Both the position numbers and the translations under genes were made by a program. From NCBI RefSeq assembly GCF_947490405.1, contig NZ_CANLGU010000004.1, positions 310,001 to 374,000 on the forward strand: a stretch of DNA of 64,000 bases. Direction: 5' to 3'. Source of the stretch: an uncultured Algibacter sp. (GTDB lineage Bacteria > Bacteroidota > Bacteroidia > Flavobacteriales > Flavobacteriaceae). Under the pieces are notes generated by a model. It did not search any database, was not told the origin of the DNA, and saw nothing but the letters and a program-made list of their open reading frames with translations. Position 1 is the stretch's first letter. Each line of letters begins with the position of its first letter. Shown here one piece after another: positions 60,186 through 64,000 of this stretch.

Positions 60186-63100
60186 ATGGTGAAATTTTTA
60201 ATACATAAACCCATTGCCGTTTTAATGACAGCTCTAGGCATTCTTATTTTAGGGATATATGCTTTTAGTTTTATCCCCATTTCTCTGATGCCAGATATTG
60301 ATGTGCCTGAAATTACGGTTCAGGTACAGGCAGATAACATGTCGGCAAGACAATTAGAAGATGCTATTGTAAAACCCTTACGATATCGTTTAATGCAAGT
60401 CAGTCATTTAAAGGATATAAAAAGTGAAACCAGTAAATCGTCTGGCATTATACGTTTAAGCTTAACTCACGGCACCAATATAGACTATGCGTTTATAGAA
60501 GTAAACGAAAAGATAGACCGGATTATGGGTGGTTTGCCTAAAACTGTAAAACGACCCAAAGTTATAAAGGCTAGTGCTACAGATATCCCTGTTTTTTATT
60601 TAAGCATGTCAATTAATGAGACAGAGGGCAAGATTGAAAACGGAAAAAATGAGACGAGTGGTTTATATCCTGTATCTCAAAAATTTGTAGATTTTAATCG
60701 GTTTACCAATCAAGTTATTCGAAAGCGTATAGAGCAGGTTAACGAGGTTGCTATGGTTGATATGAGTGGTTTGGTGTCTTCTGAAATCCTAATAATTCCA
60801 AATCAAAATAAATTAGATGCTCTGGGCATTAGCTTAGAAAATTTAGAATCTAGTATAAAAAAGAATGATCTAGACATAGGTAATTTGTTAATTAAAGACA
60901 ATCAGTACCAATACGATGTACGCTTAGGCACTTCGTTAAATACTATAAAGGATATTGAGTCCGTTTATATCAATCATCAAAATCGTGTATTTCAGTTAAA
61001 AGAACTTGCTAAAGTTATTGAGCATCCGCAAAAGCGAACAGGGTTGGTTTTGTCTCAGGGGGATGAAGCCGTAACCATGGCTATTATAAAACAAAGTGAC
61101 TCCAAAATGAACGATTTAAAAGCGTCACTTAACAAACTAATAAAAGCGCTAAAAAAAGACTATCCGCATATTAATTTTTCAATAACTAGAGATCAAACGA
61201 AACTGTTAGACTACGCTATAACTAATTTATTTCAAAGTTTATTATGGGGTATGTTATTGGCTTTTATAGTCATGTTTTTTTTCTTAAAAAATATAACATC
61301 TCCTTTATTAATAGGTGTTACCATACCAACCTCAATTATTGTTTGCTTATTGTTTTTTCATTTGTTAAACATTTCAATAAACATAATATCGCTTTCTGGT
61401 TTGGTGTTGGGTATTGGACTTATGATAGATAATTCTATTATTGTTATAGATAATATAACCCAGTATAGAGAGCGTGGTTATAATTTATCTAAAGCTTGTA
61501 TTACAGGAACTACAGAGGTTATAAAACCTTTGTTAAGTTCTGCTTTAACAACTTGTGCTGTATTTATTCCTTTGGTGTTTTTAAGTGGTGTTAGTGGTGC
61601 TTTGTTTTACGATCAAGCTATGGCCATAAGTATTGGTTTATTTATTTCCTTTTTTGTCTCTATTACATTACTACCTGTATTGTACCGCTTATTCCATTTA
61701 AGTAATACGAAAGCATCACTTAAAATGAATCGTTATCTAGCTAAAATAAATACAGTAGACTATGCTTTTCTTTATGAAAATGGATTCCGTTGGGTGATGC
61801 GTAAACAAAGAATTTCTTGGGGTATAAGTCTTTTGCTTTTGGTAGCTGCAATCGCATTATTTACCGCATTACCAAAATCTCAAATGCCTCAATTTTCTAA
61901 TACGGAAACCATACTTAAAATAGATTGGAACGAACCTATTAATGTTGACGAAAATAAACGTAGAGTTCTAGATTTATTAAAGCCCATAACCCCAGACTTA
62001 ATTAATCAAACCGCACTCGTAGGCACGCAACAATTTCTATTAGATAAAAATGCAGATGCAAAAACATCTGAAACCATTATTTATATTCAGACCAAATCGC
62101 AAACAGAATTGTTTAAAATAATGGATACTTTAAACGATGATTTGGTGTTAGCTTATCCTGATGCGAATTATAATTATAAAGATGTTGATAATATTTTTAG
62201 CTTAATCTTTTCGGATAGAGAAACGCCTTTAGTTGCTCGTTTAAGGCATGTAGAAAATTTAGGAAGTCAACAAAATGAACAGTTAAAAACCATTTGGCAT
62301 CAAATACAAGGCAATCTAAATGAGATTACATTAAAACCGATAGCATGGGAAAACCATATTACGCTAATAGCAGACCAAGAAAAGTTAATAACCTATAATA
62401 ATGTGTCTTCTAGCACATTATTTAACACCTTAAAAAGTGCTTTTAACGAACGTGAAATTTTAACGATAACCGATAATCAAAATTTTGTTCCTGTTATTCT
62501 TGGAAATAAAACCAAGCATCTTAACGCTATTTTAAATGAAACTACAGTAAAGGCGAAAGATAGTGCTGTTTTTCAAATAAAAAACTTTATTAAAACGGTA
62601 AAGGCAAAAGATTTGAAAACCATAACTGGGGGTAGGGAAGGTGAATATTTTCCTGTTGAGCTTCATATTAATGATAATGAGGTAGAATCTACAATAAGTA
62701 ATATAAAAGATGTAGTTAGCAATAATTCGTGGTTTGATGTTAATTTCTCAGGTAGTTTTTTTTCAAATAAAGAACTCATGGGAGAACTTAAAATCGTTTT
62801 AGCAATTTCTTTAGTGCTGCTCTACTTTATTCTAGCGTCTCAATTTGAGTCTTTTGTTTTACCGCTCATCATATTATTAGAAGTACCTATAGACTTAGCG
62901 GGCGCGTTTTTATTTTTAAAATTGTTTGACATGAGTATTAACCTAATGTCTATGATAGGCCTTGTGGTTATGAGTGGTATTATTGTTAACGATTCAATTT
63001 TAAAAATAGATACTATCATTCAATTGCAACGTCAAGGGTATCCATTACTAAAAGCTCTATTAGTTGCAGGACAAAGACGATTGAAACCTATACTTATGAC

Positions 63101-63269
63101 GAGTTTAACAACCATTCTAGCCTTAGTACCATTATTGTTTTCAAGTGGGTTAGGAGCTGAATTACAAGCACCTTTAGCGGTGGCTTTAATTGGTGGTATG
63201 TTATTAGGTACGATAGTAAGTCTTTATTTTATACCTCTTTGTTATTATTATTTTACTAAAAGAATATGA
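60186..63269 (+). CDS. RND efflux permease, HAE-1/AcrB-like
   Basis: This 1027-aa pump is complete: N-terminal helix (LMTALGILILGIYAFSFIPISLMPDIDVPEITV), the first docking/porter loops (QLEDAIVKPLRYRLMQV), GLVLGIGLMIDNSIIVIDNI with the proton-relay aspartate, LSGVSGALFYDQAMAISIGL, then the second half (SLVLLYFILASQFESFVLPLIILLEVPIDL, MSGIIVNDSILKID). It is clearly distant from the CusA-type pumps in this window and lacks their Met-rich features. The last 4 bp overlap the TolC gene (ATGA). Substrate unknown. Confidence 0.92.
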   Translation: MVKFLIHKPIAVLMTALGILILGIYAFSFIPISLMPDIDVPEITVQVQADNMSARQLEDAIVKPLRYRLMQVSHLKDIKSETSKSSGIIRLSLTHGTNIDYAFIEVNEKIDRIMGGLPKTVKRPKVIKASATDIPVFYLSMSINETEGKIENGKNETSGLYPVSQKFVDFNRFTNQVIRKRIEQVNEVAMVDMSGLVSSEILIIPNQNKLDALGISLENLESSIKKNDLDIGNLLIKDNQYQYDVRLGTSLNTIKDIESVYINHQNRVFQLKELAKVIEHPQKRTGLVLSQGDEAVTMAIIKQSDSKMNDLKASLNKLIKALKKDYPHINFSITRDQTKLLDYAITNLFQSLLWGMLLAFIVMFFFLKNITSPLLIGVTIPTSIIVCLLFFHLLNISINIISLSGLVLGIGLMIDNSIIVIDNITQYRERGYNLSKACITGTTEVIKPLLSSALTTCAVFIPLVFLSGVSGALFYDQAMAISIGLFISFFVSITLLPVLYRLFHLSNTKASLKMNRYLAKINTVDYAFLYENGFRWVMRKQRISWGISLLLLVAAIALFTALPKSQMPQFSNTETILKIDWNEPINVDENKRRVLDLLKPITPDLINQTALVGTQQFLLDKNADAKTSETIIYIQTKSQTELFKIMDTLNDDLVLAYPDANYNYKDVDNIFSLIFSDRETPLVARLRHVENLGSQQNEQLKTIWHQIQGNLNEITLKPIAWENHITLIADQEKLITYNNVSSSTLFNTLKSAFNEREILTITDNQNFVPVILGNKTKHLNAILNETTVKAKDSAVFQIKNFIKTVKAKDLKTITGGREGEYFPVELHINDNEVESTISNIKDVVSNNSWFDVNFSGSFFSNKELMGELKIVLAISLVLLYFILASQFESFVLPLIILLEVPIDLAGAFLFLKLFDMSINLMSMIGLVVMSGIIVNDSILKIDTIIQLQRQGYPLLKALLVAGQRRLKPILMTSLTTILALVPLLFSSGLGAELQAPLAVALIGGMLLGTIVSLYFIPLCYYYFTKRI

Positions 63270-64000
63270 TTAAATACTTGAAAATAAAGCAAATTGCGCT
63301 CTGTGTGTGCGTCTTAATAAGTAGCAGTAAACTTGCAGCACAACAACAAGATAGCTTAATTATTACTCATCAAACCATAACACTTAACGATATTTTAAAA
63401 TTGGCTAGTAAAAACTCCTTAGATGTTTTTAAGGCTAAACGAAAATACGGTGTAAATTATTGGCAGTTTCGTTCTTTTAAATCTAGTCTATTACCTAAAA
63501 TTGATTTTGAAACAAGACCGTTTACGTATAATAGTGCGTTGATTGAACGTTATGATTCCGAACAAAACATTGATGTATTTAGGCAACAGCAAACTATAAA
63601 CAGTTTTGGAAACCTTTCGTTAAGTCAAAATATAGCTGCAACAGGCACGCGATTATTTATAAATTCTAGTTTTAATAGGCTTGAAAATTTTGGCGATTTT
63701 GAAACCGAAAGCTACAATGCTACCCCTGTTAGAATAGGTTTGTCGCAACCGATAATGGCTTTTAACCCCTTTAAATGGCAACAAAAAACAGCACCTATAG
63801 AATTTCAAAAAGCAAAACAAGATTTTTTGTACGAGTTACAAACCATCAACTTAAAATCGGTTGATTTATTTTTTAAATGGGCGCTAGCAAGTAAAAAAGT
63901 AGAAATTGCGCAAGAGAATAAAATATCTGCAGAAAAACTATTCAATATAGGTAAAAAACGCTACGATTTAATTGCTATAGAACGCGATGAACTTCTAAAC
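63266..64000 (+). CDS. TolC-family outer-membrane efflux protein, 3' end cut by window
   Basis: The reading frame from the ATG at 63266 stays open to the end of the window (245 codons). It starts with a signal peptide (IALCVCVLISSSKLAAQ) followed by TITLNDILKLASKNSLDVFKAKRKYGVNYWQF and coiled-coil helices typical of TolC proteins (INLKSVDLFFKWALASKKVEIAQENKISAEKLFNIGKKRYDL). It overlaps the pump stop by 4 bp and completes a tripartite exporter with the two preceding genes. Confidence 0.85.
   Translation, partial: MIKYLKIKQIALCVCVLISSSKLAAQQQDSLIITHQTITLNDILKLASKNSLDVFKAKRKYGVNYWQFRSFKSSLLPKIDFETRPFTYNSALIERYDSEQNIDVFRQQQTINSFGNLSLSQNIAATGTRLFINSSFNRLENFGDFETESYNATPVRIGLSQPIMAFNPFKWQQKTAPIEFQKAKQDFLYELQTINLKSVDLFFKWALASKKVEIAQENKISAEKLFNIGKKRYDLIAIERDELLN

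Overview
The window is AT-rich DNA from a member of the Bacteroidota, most likely a marine-type Flavobacteriaceae. This rests on TAnnTTTG-type -7 promoter boxes, many TonB-dependent receptors and lipoproteins, menaquinone genes, and families largely confined to that group (DUF2853, DUF6266, HYC_CC_PP, BT4734/DUF3987 replication modules). No rRNA or tRNA gene was recognised.

Layout. (1) 1-5.1 kb: the end of a chromosomal CusA/CusB-type metal efflux pair. (2) 5.1-19.8 kb: ordinary chromosome, with a nitronate monooxygenase behind a 30-bp perfect palindrome, a PPOX flavoprotein, a cobalamin riboswitch in front of a LOV-like PAS protein, a serine hydrolase, an Abi-alpha-like (DUF4393) gene, menaquinone genes (menI-like, menF, menD), a CvfB-type S1 protein and mnmE. 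(3) 19.82-49.06 kb: a roughly 29-kb integrative element inserted in the 3' end of mnmE. Its left end holds a tyrosine recombinase, HTH/excisionase-like proteins and a BT4734 + DUF3987 primase/helicase module. Next comes a tight four-gene cluster (XRE regulator, small beta-flower-like protein with YPG repeats, prokaryotic Argonaute, protein with a HEPN RNxxxH motif). A long metal-resistance cargo follows (TonB receptor, Fur-family regulator, MerTP-like transporter, Zn/Cd-type P-ATPase, CusA, TolC, Cu-type P-ATPase, DUF305, CusB, HMA protein), then about 1 kb of non-coding inverted repeats, a DUF6943-like gene and a DUF6266 gene. (4) 49.1-56.7 kb: chromosome again, with a Fur/Zur-like repressor divergent from MerC-FolE-ABC ATPase-TonB receptor-two DUF3526 permeases, and two near-identical palindromes in the shared promoter region. 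(5) 57.2-64 kb: an operon of O-antigen-ligase/TPR protein, RND adaptor, RND permease and TolC (cut by the window end).

How the genes work together. The element is a metal-resistance island that also carries a probable nucleic-acid-guided defence cassette. Its Argonaute appears catalytically dead: the first and third catalytic aspartates are replaced. The adjacent HEPN protein is therefore the natural candidate effector nuclease. This Argonaute-HEPN pairing, with a beta-flower-like protein and its own regulator, is the best candidate for an undescribed system here. No relaxase or conjugation gene is visible, so the element must move with help or by an unrecognised route. The 49-57 kb operon looks like a metal-acquisition (probably zinc) regulon.
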